From assembly GCA_028287465.1 (NCBI GenBank), contig JAQBPO010000042.1, positions 62,001 to 126,000 on the forward strand: 64,000 nucleotides of DNA, given 5' to 3'. The notes below the pieces were generated by a model, which was not told the DNA's origin, made no database searches, and saw nothing but the letters and a program-made list of their open reading frames with translations. Each line of letters opens with the position of its first letter. Positions within the stretch are counted from its first letter, which is position 1. Shown here piece after piece: positions 33,705 through 43,078 of the stretch. The stretch is from Fibrobacterota bacterium (GTDB lineage Bacteria; Fibrobacterota; Fibrobacteria; UBA11236). Made by a program: the position numbers and the translations under genes.

Positions 33705-35443
33705 AGGCAGGTTTCCGGAACCGTTTAAAGCGGGTTTCCCTGGCTTCCACGACCCTCCTGGTCCTTGGATGCATGGACTGGATGGAAGGGGACCGCCTCT
33801 CCGGCAACGGCTCCGAGGTGGAGAACGCCATCGTGGTGGGCCGCGTCGTACTCGCCTCCGGGAAGCCCGCCGCGGCCACGGATATCTCCTTTTATCCCGT
33901 CGCATACGATGCCTTGGCGGACGCGCCCCTCGCTCCTTCCTTTACGACCAGGACGGATACGGCGGGCGCGTACAGCTTGCGTCCGCCCGCGGGATCCTAC
34001 AACCTCTGGGGACATCAACCGGCGGCCGGACTGCGGTTCCTGATCCAGGACGTCCAGGTGGACAGCGTTGGCAAGGTGGAGGTCGGGGCCGGAACCCTGG
34101 ACCGTCCAGGCCGCTTGCGCGTCACCCTGCCGGAAGGCTCGTGGGAGGGCGGATACGTGTACGTGCCGGGCACCCCCCTGGCCGTGGGCGTGGACGGGGC
34201 GGCGGATTCCAACGGCACCATGTTGATCGATTCCATTCCCGCCTGCCGCCTCAAGACCGTGCTGCTGGCCCGCAAGGGCAAGCCCAATCTGGGCCGCGTG
34301 CTCGGTACGGACGTGGTGATCAATCCGGGCGAGACCACCTTCCTCCCCTTCACGGAGTGGGCCCATTCCGCCCCCATCAGGGTGAACGTCAACGGCATCC
34401 TCGCCAAGCGCGTGACGGCCATCCCGTTGCTGATGCGGCTCTCGGCCCCGGACTTCGATTTCTCCCAGGCGCGCGGGGACGGAGCGGACCTCCGCTTTAC
34501 GACGGAAACCGGACGCATCCTTCCCGTGCACGTGCAATCCTGGGATTCGGCGGGCGGCGCGGCGACGGTTTGGGTCAAGGTGGATACGGTCTACGCGGAT
34601 TCGGAACTCCACAAGATCCGCATGCATTGGGGCAACCCCCGCGCGTCGGCATCCACCGCTTCCGTTTTCGATTCAGGCAACGGCTACGTGGGCGCCTGGC
34701 ACCTTGACGCCGCCCCTTCGGGAACGCCTTTGTCCTTCCCGGATGAAAGCCCGGCCGGCAATGACGCAAGAGCCATGGGCATCCTGGGCAAGGCGGATTC
34801 CATGCCCGCCATCGGGGCGGCGGACGGACGCATCGGAGGCGGCGTTCCTTTGAACGGCAAGGACGCGTACCTGATGTCCACGAGGGAATACGCGGGCCCG
34901 GCGCAGTTCACCGCTTCCTTCTGGTTCCGGACCTCGAGCAAGGAGGGCGGCAAGATCCTCGGATTCGTCATGCCGGGTCTCAAGAACGTGACCTACGGCA
35001 GCAAGACCGGCAATTTCAATTTCGACCGCGTGGTATGGATGACCGACGATGGCTGGCTGCATGCCGGTTTCACCTTGCGCAGCACCAGTTATCCCACCAT
35101 CATCGGATCCTGGCAGTCCTTTACCGCGGCCACCCCCTTCAATGACGGCCAATGGCATCACCTCTCCTATACCCTGTGGGATACGGGGGCCATGTTGGTG
35201 GTGGACGGGGTCAAGGTGTCCGGATACACCGGCCTGGTCCGGCCCTTGCCGGAACCGGGGCATTGGCGCATCGGGTACAGCGGCGAAGGGAAATGGGATC
35301 CCGAGTGGACCAGCGAGTACTTCCAGGGCAGCATCGATGAGGTGCGCCTGGCGCACAAGTCCCGGAGCGAGGATTGGCTGCGCCTGGACTACGAATCCCA
35401 GAAGCCGGGATCGACCTTGTTGACCATCGAAAAGAATCCCTGA
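33701..35443 (+). CDS. Lipoprotein with DUF2341 and LamG-like domains
   Basis: The 580-residue product has a lipobox (LVLGC, Cys24). After a carboxypeptidase-regulatory-like domain (about 45-130) comes a DUF2341 region (about 245-325) with RLSAPDFDFSQARGDGADLR and VWVKVDTVYADSELHKIRMH, then a concanavalin-like LamG domain (about 335-575) with DGQWHHLSYTLWD and GSIDEVRLAHKSRS. This DUF2341-LamG order is typical of surface glycan-binding proteins. The GTG start overlaps the stop of the TIGR02147 regulator, so the two are made together; the lipoprotein could be a sensor or the main target of the regulator. Confidence 0.9.
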   Translation: MKAGFRNRLKRVSLASTTLLVLGCMDWMEGDRLSGNGSEVENAIVVGRVVLASGKPAAATDISFYPVAYDALADAPLAPSFTTRTDTAGAYSLRPPAGSYNLWGHQPAAGLRFLIQDVQVDSVGKVEVGAGTLDRPGRLRVTLPEGSWEGGYVYVPGTPLAVGVDGAADSNGTMLIDSIPACRLKTVLLARKGKPNLGRVLGTDVVINPGETTFLPFTEWAHSAPIRVNVNGILAKRVTAIPLLMRLSAPDFDFSQARGDGADLRFTTETGRILPVHVQSWDSAGGAATVWVKVDTVYADSELHKIRMHWGNPRASASTASVFDSGNGYVGAWHLDAAPSGTPLSFPDESPAGNDARAMGILGKADSMPAIGAADGRIGGGVPLNGKDAYLMSTREYAGPAQFTASFWFRTSSKEGGKILGFVMPGLKNVTYGSKTGNFNFDRVVWMTDDGWLHAGFTLRSTSYPTIIGSWQSFTAATPFNDGQWHHLSYTLWDTGAMLVVDGVKVSGYTGLVRPLPEPGHWRIGYSGEGKWDPEWTSEYFQGSIDEVRLAHKSRSEDWLRLDYESQKPGSTLLTIEKNP

Positions 35444-35517
35444 ATACCGGCTCCTACGGTAATTCCCCAAAGTCCAGCGCCGCCTCTCCGCTCCGGCTTC
35501 CGAACGCCGCCTCGGCA

Positions 35518-35581
35518 GGGGCAAGGCGGCCCCAGTCCCGCTCCGGGACCCTGAGTCCATCCCGTACCGTAACCCTATCTT
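35518..35581 (+). promoter_or_regulatory. Box-type promoter of the fibro-slime gene
   Basis: GGGGCAAGGCGGCCCC (35518-35533) is followed after 42 nt by TATCTT (35576-35581), giving a start near 35588 and a 49-nt leader. I found this box by looking at the distance predicted from the -10 element. Confidence 0.5.
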
Positions 35582-35636
35582 AGCCGTGGCCCCTTCTGCA
35601 TGATGGGGCCGCCAAGACGACGGTAGGGGGAACTTC

Positions 35637-38120
35637 ATGTCAAATCCGATCCGATCCATGCTTCTCGTTCCGCTCTTTATCGCGCTGACCGCGACCTGGT
35701 CCTCGGCCCAGACCAAATCCATCCCGATCACCATCCGCGACTTCAACGCGTCCCACGCGGATTTCGAGGATACGAAGGGAACCTGCAGCGTCGACGGGAA
35801 CGGCGTAAAGGGCATGGTGCAGGACACCCTGGACGCCACCCACAAGCCCGTGACCTCGGCCGCGAGCCCCTGTCCAAAATACGATATCCGGACCTGGTTC
35901 CGCGACGTTCCCGCGGTCAATCACCGCTATTGCCTGGAACTGCCGCTCGAGCCGGTGGCGAACAAGGTCAATACCTTCCAGACCCCGGCGGTGTTCGCCC
36001 AGAATTACTTCCCCATCGATTCCGTCCCCGGGCCCACCGCGCCCTTCACGCCCGTCAAGGCTCCTGATCCCGTGACTCCGGGCAAGGCGGGAGAGACCTT
36101 CGCCGGCGGGCATAATTTCCATTTCTGCATGGAGATGCACGCGACCTTCAAATACCGCGGCGGCGAGGTGTTCGACTTCAAGGGCGACGACGACCTGTGG
36201 GTATTCGTCAACAACCACCAGGCCCTGGACCTGGGAGGCCTGCAGAACAATGGCGCGGGTACGGTCGACCTTGATGCGCAACAGGCGGCCCTGAAAATCC
36301 TGCCGGACAATTATTACACCTTCGACCTTTTCTTCTGCGAGCGGCAGACCACGGGATCTCACCTGCAGGTCACCACCAGCATCGATATCATCCCCCCGCC
36401 GGCGCCGGGCCTGCATATCGCCGACGAGAACCTGAACGTGATCCGTTCCGGGGACACCATACCCGTGGTCCTGGGATCCGCGGGTAAAATCTTCAAGGCC
36501 GTGAAAATCGAGACCCAGGTCCAGACCCTGGATTGCAACAACCTCACCTCCCAGATCAAGACCCCGGCCCAGGGCAACTGGGCCTTCAACAATGGCGCCC
36601 TGCCCGCGGGAACCCAGGTCTCCATCAGTCCCGCCGGGCTGGCTCCCGGCCCTTACAAACTTGTGCTGGAAAGCGCCGGGGTGCGGGATTCGATCTGGAT
36701 CAAGGTGGCGGACCTGCCCAAGGTGGCCACGCCGGTGGCGACGCCGCCGGGCCAGGCCTTCGCGGGGACCCTTTCGGTGGCGCTCACGGACGCGACTCCG
36801 GGAGCCGTCATCCATTATACCACCGACGGGACCTTGCCTACCGCTTCCAGCCCGGTCTACGCCGGCCCCATCGCGATATCGGCGACCACGGTCCTCAAGG
36901 CCATGGCCGAACTGGCCAACTATACCGCGAGCGACATCATGTCCGATACCTATACCAGGACCCCGGGCAAGGCGGCCAGGGGATACTACCAGGATCGCGA
37001 CGGCGACGGCCGGATCGAGACCGCCGTGCTCGTCTTCGACGCGAACTTCACCGTCGCCCCCAAGGAAATCAAATTCACCGACCCCTTCGATCGGACCAGG
37101 ATCCAGACGGTCACGGCCTCCACCCCCGGGGCGCGTAGCGTGACGGTTACCCTGGCGCCCTTCACCCCGGGCACCGGGTTCGCCACCGACGTGCTGGCGA
37201 ACATCTCCGCCGACGCCGAATTCGCCGCTCAAGGCGTCCCCATGGACGACAGCGTGGGACCCGTCGTCAAGGTCGTGAAATCCGTCCCTTCCGCCGTGGC
37301 CGGGACCCCGTCCTCGATCGAGATCGACTTCTCCGAACCGGTCCCCCTGGACGCCGCCTCCCCGGTTTTCCCCCTCGAAATCAAGCGCGGCCAGGGAATC
37401 GTGGACAATGCCGAGGTCAAGGTGTCGCGCATCGAACAGCTTTCCCCTTCGCGTTACCGCATCGTGTTCGCTTTGGATTCCAAGTTCCCCGTCCCGGGCG
37501 ACAGCGTCCGCATCGCGCCCAACCGGCCCGTGAAGGACATCGCCGGAAACCGCAGCGACATGCGCTACTTCATCCCGGTCACGGGCGATCCGCCCCGCGC
37601 CTCCGCGGACCTCAACGTGGGCCTGACCGAAGGAATCACCCACGGGCCGGCGCAGATCAACTACCGGCCCATTCCCAATCCGGTCGTCGTGCATGGCAAG
37701 GAGACATGCGTGAACTGCGGCGACATAGGCATCAAGGATATCCTGCCTGCCCTGGAGACCGGAAAGATCTCGACCGTGGGCCCCACCTGGAAGGTTATGA
37801 CCAAATACCCCTTCAAGTACTCCATGCTCTTCTTCGACAACCTGGGCCAGTTCGTCAACAAGGCCGAAGGCCAAGTGGTGCCTGAGGCCTTCGAACGGCT
37901 GCGGGCCACGGACAAGGTCGGGGATTCGGTCCTGGTGGAGCTGACCTTCCTGCCGGTGGCGAGCGACGGCAGGGCCATCGGCACCGGGGCCTATATCATG
38001 AAGGGCATCCTCCAGATCCAAGATCAGAAGGGCATCAAGGGGAGCCAGGGAGAGACGATCACCCTGGTCCCCACCGAACGGAACATCATTTCCAGGTTTG
38101 GGTACATCCGCAACCAGTAG
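35637..38120 (+). CDS. Fibro-slime domain surface protein
   Basis: The 827-residue protein has a signal peptide (ending WSSAQ). Residues 25-255 contain a fibro-slime domain (TIGR02148) with FCMEMHATFKYRGGEVFDFK and GDDDLWVFVNNHQALDLGG and the closing YTFDLFFCERQTTGS. It is followed by an Ig-like stretch, a chitobiase-C-type domain (about 365-440: GAVIHYTTDGTLPTASSPVY), a segment with YYQDRDGDGRIETAVLVFD, and a C-terminal FlgD-like domain (MLFFDNLGQFVNKAEG) shared with the 1010-residue protein. In Fibrobacter, fibro-slime proteins are linked to adhesion to cellulose; that is known for the family, not shown here. It has its own box-type promoter. Confidence 0.92.
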   Translation: MSNPIRSMLLVPLFIALTATWSSAQTKSIPITIRDFNASHADFEDTKGTCSVDGNGVKGMVQDTLDATHKPVTSAASPCPKYDIRTWFRDVPAVNHRYCLELPLEPVANKVNTFQTPAVFAQNYFPIDSVPGPTAPFTPVKAPDPVTPGKAGETFAGGHNFHFCMEMHATFKYRGGEVFDFKGDDDLWVFVNNHQALDLGGLQNNGAGTVDLDAQQAALKILPDNYYTFDLFFCERQTTGSHLQVTTSIDIIPPPAPGLHIADENLNVIRSGDTIPVVLGSAGKIFKAVKIETQVQTLDCNNLTSQIKTPAQGNWAFNNGALPAGTQVSISPAGLAPGPYKLVLESAGVRDSIWIKVADLPKVATPVATPPGQAFAGTLSVALTDATPGAVIHYTTDGTLPTASSPVYAGPIAISATTVLKAMAELANYTASDIMSDTYTRTPGKAARGYYQDRDGDGRIETAVLVFDANFTVAPKEIKFTDPFDRTRIQTVTASTPGARSVTVTLAPFTPGTGFATDVLANISADAEFAAQGVPMDDSVGPVVKVVKSVPSAVAGTPSSIEIDFSEPVPLDAASPVFPLEIKRGQGIVDNAEVKVSRIEQLSPSRYRIVFALDSKFPVPGDSVRIAPNRPVKDIAGNRSDMRYFIPVTGDPPRASADLNVGLTEGITHGPAQINYRPIPNPVVVHGKETCVNCGDIGIKDILPALETGKISTVGPTWKVMTKYPFKYSMLFFDNLGQFVNKAEGQVVPEAFERLRATDKVGDSVLVELTFLPVASDGRAIGTGAYIMKGILQIQDQKGIKGSQGETITLVPTERNIISRFGYIRNQ

Positions 38121-38458
38121 GGTTTGAAGGTGCCCCTCGGCGGCACCAGGCGGCTCCCGCCGCGGTGTCGGGGCCTTAAGGCTTGGGTTGGGCGGAGTCA
38201 GGGGAGGACGGGACCAAAGGGGAAGGTTCCGGAATCCAACGGGCTTCGCCGATCGATACCCTCGCCACCCGGGTCAATGCGATGACCCCCCCAAAGACTG
38301 ACCGAAGGCTTTCCGGATTTCGAATGGCGATCCCGATGACTCTCCGGTCACCCTCGCCTTTATATGGATTCCTCGCGGGCGTAGGGCCCGATCCAATGCA
38401 TAGGCGAAGGCCGCGGATGCATTGGAGGGGTGGGTAGCAAGCCCTTGCCCCGTAAAGG
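38121..38458. other. 338-nt convergent gap with a perfect inverted repeat
   Basis: Between the convergent genes lies a stretch with a perfect inverted repeat, CCAATGCAT (38393-38401) and ATGCATTGG (38417-38425), with a 15-nt loop. Short minus-strand open frames exist but lack ribosome sites, signal peptides or recognisable domains. No promoter box is visible. Confidence 0.5.
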
Positions 38459-39439
38459 TCAGGGGCCGGCGGGCAGGGGCAGGGCCAGGGCCGAGCCGGG
38501 TCCGGTAACACGCAGGAAACGGGGCCCTGGAGCGGCGGAAGCGGGCAAGGCAAGGTCATGTTCCCCCGCCGCCATGTTCCGATCGAGCAGGCTTTCCGTT
38601 ATCCGACCCCGCGAATCCAGGATCACGATGAGGGACGGTCCCGCCATGGGCAGGTTGAATCGCAAACGCCCGTTGCCGGCTTGGGCGGTGAGCGACGGCA
38701 GGTTCCGGTCCGCCGCGTAGCCTTGCCGCGGCGCCAGGCCGACCACGCCGTTGCTGTCCGCGGAAAAGGAGATGTAGTCCCAATTCAGGTGATAGGAATC
38801 CAGCATGAACTGCATGACCTGCACGCCCGCTTCCAAATCCACCTTGGCCAGGTTCCTGTAGAACCGCCAGGCATGGTAATCCTTGGTCCCGACGAGGGTG
38901 AGTCCCGGCGTCTTGTTCACCCCATTGAAGCTGACATGGCATTTTATCTGGTCGGGCTGGGAGGCGAAGTGGGCGCTGATCCAGTAGGTCCCGGCCTTGG
39001 CCACGTTCACGGTCACGTTGGCGAAGTCCGTGGCATGGGCGGCCCCGATATAGATGGATTTCGGTTGCTCCGCGGAAGGATAGAGCGTGCCGTCGGGGAG
39101 CTTATCCACCTCGCCCGGATTGGAATTGGTGATGTAGAAGGCCGGGTGATCCTTCTCCCCGTCGTCGGCGCGGTTGGCCGCGGTGGATCCGGGGGCTACC
39201 CCCTGTCCCGCCTTGTCATCGGACTTCCACCCGATGTTCATGCCGCCCAGATCGTAATCCTCGAAATCGATGCGGCCGGGAATGGCCCGCGGCGCGCCGC
39301 CGTAGGGCGTCCCTTTGTAACCCGCCGGGATGTCCGCCGCGGCGAGGCCTCCGGTGACGGCCGTGATGAGAATCGAGGCGGTCAGGCCCCGGGAAAGGCC
39401 GCTCCGGGCCCGCAAGGTGACGGAAGGATGATGACGCAT
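38459..39439 (-). CDS. Secreted CBM6-like protein with sorting-like C-terminus
   Basis: The 326-residue protein has a signal peptide (ending GGLAAA). The mature part starts IPAGYKGTPYGGAPRAIPGR followed by IDFEDYDLGG, the usual opening of CBM6-type carbohydrate-binding proteins, and continues with VTVNVAKAGTYWISAHFASQ and VMQFMLDSYHLNWDYISFS. The C-terminal 75 residues resemble a sorting-like domain (IVILDSRGRITESLLD). Start 39439 has GGAG 9 nt upstream. It is related in layout to the protein at 49133. It should bind polysaccharide at the surface; no catalytic domain is present. Confidence 0.86.
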   Translation of the reverse strand: MRHHPSVTLRARSGLSRGLTASILITAVTGGLAAADIPAGYKGTPYGGAPRAIPGRIDFEDYDLGGMNIGWKSDDKAGQGVAPGSTAANRADDGEKDHPAFYITNSNPGEVDKLPDGTLYPSAEQPKSIYIGAAHATDFANVTVNVAKAGTYWISAHFASQPDQIKCHVSFNGVNKTPGLTLVGTKDYHAWRFYRNLAKVDLEAGVQVMQFMLDSYHLNWDYISFSADSNGVVGLAPRQGYAADRNLPSLTAQAGNGRLRFNLPMAGPSLIVILDSRGRITESLLDRNMAAGEHDLALPASAAPGPRFLRVTGPGSALALPLPAGP

Positions 39440-39522
39440 CGTATGCGCTCCAAGGTTGATGGGTCCATGTTTCCCCCTGAACGGAACCGATACCACCCGA
39501 ATCCGTTATCCCAAGGCCCCCG

Positions 39523-40944
39523 TCAGATCCCGACTTCGATCCGGAATACGTAGTAGTAGTCCGAAAGCCGGCTGGTGATGGGGATCTTGATCGGCTTGAT
39601 GTTATAGTCGAAGGTGCGCGTATGATCATTGGCGACCTGCAAATAGAAATTGGCGCCCTTGATGAGCTCTTTCTTGGCCAGCATCGACCAATGGAAACGA
39701 TCGCTCTTGACCTGGCCGGCCACGGAACCCGGACCGTTCACGGGATCGTAATCCTTGTGGTACGGGACCGGATGCTGGAACTCGAATACGGCGTCGATAT
39801 TGTTCGTCCAGAGGGCATTGTAGTATTCCCCTTGCAAGGAAAGCAGATCGATGAGCTTGAAAGTCGGCAGGTTCATCCCGAACATGACCGGGATGCGGTT
39901 CTTGATGTTCGGATAGTAGAAGGGATAATTCTTCACGCCCAGGACCGCGACTTCCGCGAAGAGGCGGAGGTCCGACGGGCTCATGATTTCGTCCAGGCCC
40001 GCGATCCAGGCTTTGGGATCCAGGGAGATTCGACCCATCAACTTGGTGCCCTGGAAGGTGTAGAATCGGGTGGTGTCGCGGGAGATGCTGACCAGGGAGT
40101 CCTTCATGGATCCGGCGGGCTTGGCCGGATCCGTATCCGGGACCTTCACCGTCTGTATGTCGGTGATGATGGAAGTGGGCCAACGCATATAGTCCGGGTT
40201 GGCGGTGGGATCGTGCTGGGCCGGGGCTTCCTTGCTGGGACGGGCCGCGATAAGGTGGTTGAAATCCACGCCCGCGCCCAGCTCCAGGCCCGGCACGCCC
40301 TTATAGGCGGTCACCAGGGTGGGGGAGATGCTGTGCATGGGGGCGAATTGGCTTTCCATGGGGAGCAACAAGGTCGTCTTCCACCGGTTTTCCATCAGGT
40401 TCAGGGTATACGCCGCGCCCTGCACCTGGTAGTTGGCGCTGTTCATGAGGTTGAAGCCGCCCGTCACCAGATAACCGGGATAGGTCCCGGAGCGGAGCAG
40501 GTATTCGCCCAGGTTGGAAGCGTCCGGGTTATACTTGTACCAGAAAATGCCCAACTGAAGATCCGACCAGGGCGCGTCCGGGTTGCCGAAGTGGTAATCG
40601 AACTCCGCGTTCACGGGCCCCACTCCGAACTTGGGCAGGCGGGTATGCGGCGCGCCATCCTGTTCGGGGAGCACGTAGAAGAACACCCCTCCGAATCCCA
40701 TCTTGACTTCGATATGGTCGTCGAGGCGTAGGTTGCGGTTGATGGAGATGTTGGATCTGCGGAGCACCTGGTTGTGGTAATCCTGGCCGGTCTCATCGTT
40801 GAAACCGTGCACGATCTGGCCGTAATCGACGCTGGCCCGGACCGAGCTTTCGCTCGCCTTGACGTCCAACTTGGGTTCCTCGGCGAAGGCGGCGCTCCCG
40901 AACAGGAGTGATAGGAATGCCGCCGGTATGAATTGCTTAGCCAT
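39523..40944 (-). CDS. Outer-membrane barrel, member 1 of a four-paralogue family
   Basis: The 473-residue protein has a signal peptide (ending SAAFA) and a long series of amphipathic beta-strands ending in DYYYVFRIEVGI. Diagnostic segments are PNIKNRIPVMFGMNLPTFKL, DLLSLQGEYYNALWTNNI and ANFYLQVANDHTRTFDY. These recur in the three tandem genes at 50220-54718. I know no named family; a porin-like or substrate-specific channel is likely. Start 40944 has AAAGG 4 nt upstream. Its promoter carries the GGGG box. It lies 83 nt downstream of a CBM6-like gene's start on the same strand, so both may share a transcript. Confidence 0.87.
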   Translation of the reverse strand: MAKQFIPAAFLSLLFGSAAFAEEPKLDVKASESSVRASVDYGQIVHGFNDETGQDYHNQVLRRSNISINRNLRLDDHIEVKMGFGGVFFYVLPEQDGAPHTRLPKFGVGPVNAEFDYHFGNPDAPWSDLQLGIFWYKYNPDASNLGEYLLRSGTYPGYLVTGGFNLMNSANYQVQGAAYTLNLMENRWKTTLLLPMESQFAPMHSISPTLVTAYKGVPGLELGAGVDFNHLIAARPSKEAPAQHDPTANPDYMRWPTSIITDIQTVKVPDTDPAKPAGSMKDSLVSISRDTTRFYTFQGTKLMGRISLDPKAWIAGLDEIMSPSDLRLFAEVAVLGVKNYPFYYPNIKNRIPVMFGMNLPTFKLIDLLSLQGEYYNALWTNNIDAVFEFQHPVPYHKDYDPVNGPGSVAGQVKSDRFHWSMLAKKELIKGANFYLQVANDHTRTFDYNIKPIKIPITSRLSDYYYVFRIEVGI

Positions 40945-41279
40945 GATGCCTTTCCAGTCCAATGCATTTAAAAGCGTTGTGATCGTCGTGCACATATGCC
41001 CCCCAAAGCGTAAAGCCGATCCGGCGGAGACATCGTTCCGGCCCTCGGGGGATCCCGGAGGTAGCACGGAGGATAACCCAATCGGTGTCGATGAATATTA
41101 GCCGGAGAGGTACGTTCCAACCCATGGGTCCGGGGGAATCAGCGGGCCAAATTGGCCCCACCGTATTTGGATCCTTGGGGCAGGTTGCCCGCGAGCAATT
41201 AAACCGTACTCGGCCGTGGCTTCCGGCCGGCCGGCATCGATCATGTGCGCCGGGCATTACCCGGTAATCGGGGCGCCGA
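40945..41279. other. 335-nt gap holding the barrel-gene promoter
   Basis: Apart from the box-type promoter at 41095-41159 the interval contains no gene. The part at 41160-41279 follows the end of the pilus-adhesin gene and shows no clear terminator. Confidence 0.5.
41095..41159 (-). promoter_or_regulatory. Box-type promoter of the barrel gene
   Basis: On the minus strand GGGGCCAATTTGGCCC (41159-41144) is followed after 43 nt by TAATAT (41100-41095). Start near 41088; the leader is about 144 nt. The box is an almost perfect inverted repeat. Confidence 0.55.
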
Positions 41280-43076
41280 TCAGTCCAGCGCGCCGAAATC
41301 GCGCTTCCAATTCTTGGAAAGGCGTCCCTTGATCCTGCCGACCGGCACGTTGGTCTGGATCTTGATCACGGATTGCACGGTCATCCGTTCGCAATAGAAG
41401 AAGTCGAAGGGATAGGTCTGGTAATAGGTGAGGCCGAGATCGTCGAAATAGGTGACCCGGGAAAGCGAGACGTGGATGCCCCCCAGGTCCATCACCAGCT
41501 TATGGTCGATGAACAGCCAGACATCGTCATCCCCCTTGAAATCGAACTCCATCCCGGGGAGGAGCTCGAAGGTGGAGTGCATTTCCATGCAGAAGGAATA
41601 ATTGCGATCCTTTCCCTCCTTTCCGAAACCCTTTCCGTCGATCCAGAAGAAGCCGGAGTCCGAGGCGCCGCCGGTCCGCGTGAAGGCATAGGCGTTGCTC
41701 CCCATGTCCGTCCTATGGATGAAGGGAAGGGAATCGTAGATGCGGACGTTCTTGAAGAGGGTGTCGTTGGCCGTGGCCACGGGAACGCAATCGTTCTCGA
41801 CATCCGGCGTGTTCCGGGGGACGATATGGTTCACCGGGGAGTTCGCGACCCAGGGGTCGAACCAGCGATCCACCCCGCAGCTGTAGAAGGCGCTGTCGGG
41901 AACGGCCGTCCTCACGGGTTTGCCGATGCTGTCCAGGCCGAAGAACCCGGCATCCGTGGCCGTGTACCGCATGGTCCCGGATTTGACCATGTTAAGGTGG
42001 GGCGAGGCGCCGCCCACGCCCCAGGGAGGGCTCTCGAATTCCGGATTGCTCTTGTCGCTATGGTAGTCGTAGAAGATGACCTTGCTCCACATGGTGTCCG
42101 GAGGCGCGGTGACGGAACCCTTCATCGAGATCCTCTGCTGCAGCGGGCTCCGGAAGAGGGTATCGCTGCCCGCCATGGCCTTGAAGCCTTCCGTGAAAAG
42201 GGAGAAGACGTCCGTACCAAGGGATTTCACGCTGTACCGGACCGATGTCCCCGCGATGATCGCCGTATCCTCCCGGGCCTCCTGATAGGTCGAATCGAAA
42301 GGGGAGAGCCGTATCCCCGGGATCGGTTTTTCCGAAACCCATTCGGGCCCGCTCCAACCTACCTGCCCGAAATCGCTTCCCCCGTTCTCCTTGTGGAAGA
42401 ATTCGAAGTAATAACGTTGACCGCTCTTCAGGAAGACGGGCGCGGAAACGGTCTTATAGTCGGGCCCGACGGGCTGGTTGTCCTTGGACGGCCAGACATT
42501 GCCTTCCATATGGGAGTAGTTGTAGGCGAGCGGCAGGACCGGGAGGTTCGCCGGCTTGTCGTCCACGCTGAGGAAGAATTCCGATTCATCGTCCGCGCGG
42601 ACGTAGAAGGTGTATGATCCCGTGGCAGGGGGGTGCAGGTAACCGCGGTACATGAAGCCGTAGTCATCCTTGTAACCCGGATCACCCATGAACCCGTTAT
42701 CGTGGAAATAGGATCCCAGGGAGCTCGACTTCACGGTTTTGGGGGTCCCGAGCGAACCGCTCCTGGCCAGGACCCGGAAGTCCGACGCGCCGAAATGCCC
42801 GCTCGTCTTCCAGAGCATCCCGTTGACGAATCCGCGCGTCGCCGCGCGCGTATAGACCGAATCCCTGCCGTTGAGGACCTCATCCGCCAGCAGGGTCATC
42901 ATGCCGTCGGAAGCGTAGAAGGATTGGACCTTGTGCATGTAGTTCTGGGCCGCCATCCTGTTCTGCTTGCCATCGAACAACATGGCCACGCCCACGGCTG
43001 AGATGCCCAGGATCATGAGCAGGGTGAAGACCAGGATGAATCCGGAATCCCGTCCGGAGGCGCGCGCGATTCCCAT
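41280..43076 (-). CDS. PilX-like minor pilin fused to PA14 and fibro-slime domains
   Basis: The 598-residue protein begins as a prepilin: leader ending RDSG (residue 12), then FILVFTLLMILGISAVGVAM. As in GspK/PilX tip subunits, there is no Glu at mature +5. After a short pilin part comes a PA14 domain (about 95-270: FMYRGYLHPPATGSYTFYVR, FFLSVDDKPANLP, GQRYYFEFFHKENGG), then a fibro-slime domain (about 330-585: FCMEMHSTFELLPGMEFDFK, GDDDVWLFIDHKLVMDLGG, FDFFYCERMTVQS). The predicted role is a pilus-tip adhesin for glycans. It is the last gene of a four-gene minor-pilin operon and starts 2 nt after the PilW-like stop. I do not know this fusion from described pilus systems. Confidence 0.9.
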   Translation of the reverse strand: MGIARASGRDSGFILVFTLLMILGISAVGVAMLFDGKQNRMAAQNYMHKVQSFYASDGMMTLLADEVLNGRDSVYTRAATRGFVNGMLWKTSGHFGASDFRVLARSGSLGTPKTVKSSSLGSYFHDNGFMGDPGYKDDYGFMYRGYLHPPATGSYTFYVRADDESEFFLSVDDKPANLPVLPLAYNYSHMEGNVWPSKDNQPVGPDYKTVSAPVFLKSGQRYYFEFFHKENGGSDFGQVGWSGPEWVSEKPIPGIRLSPFDSTYQEAREDTAIIAGTSVRYSVKSLGTDVFSLFTEGFKAMAGSDTLFRSPLQQRISMKGSVTAPPDTMWSKVIFYDYHSDKSNPEFESPPWGVGGASPHLNMVKSGTMRYTATDAGFFGLDSIGKPVRTAVPDSAFYSCGVDRWFDPWVANSPVNHIVPRNTPDVENDCVPVATANDTLFKNVRIYDSLPFIHRTDMGSNAYAFTRTGGASDSGFFWIDGKGFGKEGKDRNYSFCMEMHSTFELLPGMEFDFKGDDDVWLFIDHKLVMDLGGIHVSLSRVTYFDDLGLTYYQTYPFDFFYCERMTVQSVIKIQTNVPVGRIKGRLSKNWKRDFGALD

Positions 43077-43078
43077 GG

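Noticed and set aside
38176-38559. A 127-codon minus-strand open frame in the gap and over the end of the CBM6-like gene
   Set aside because: It overlaps the CBM6-like coding region by 100 nt in another frame, has no ribosome site or domain, and is Pro/Arg-rich as expected for a shadow frame in GC-rich DNA.
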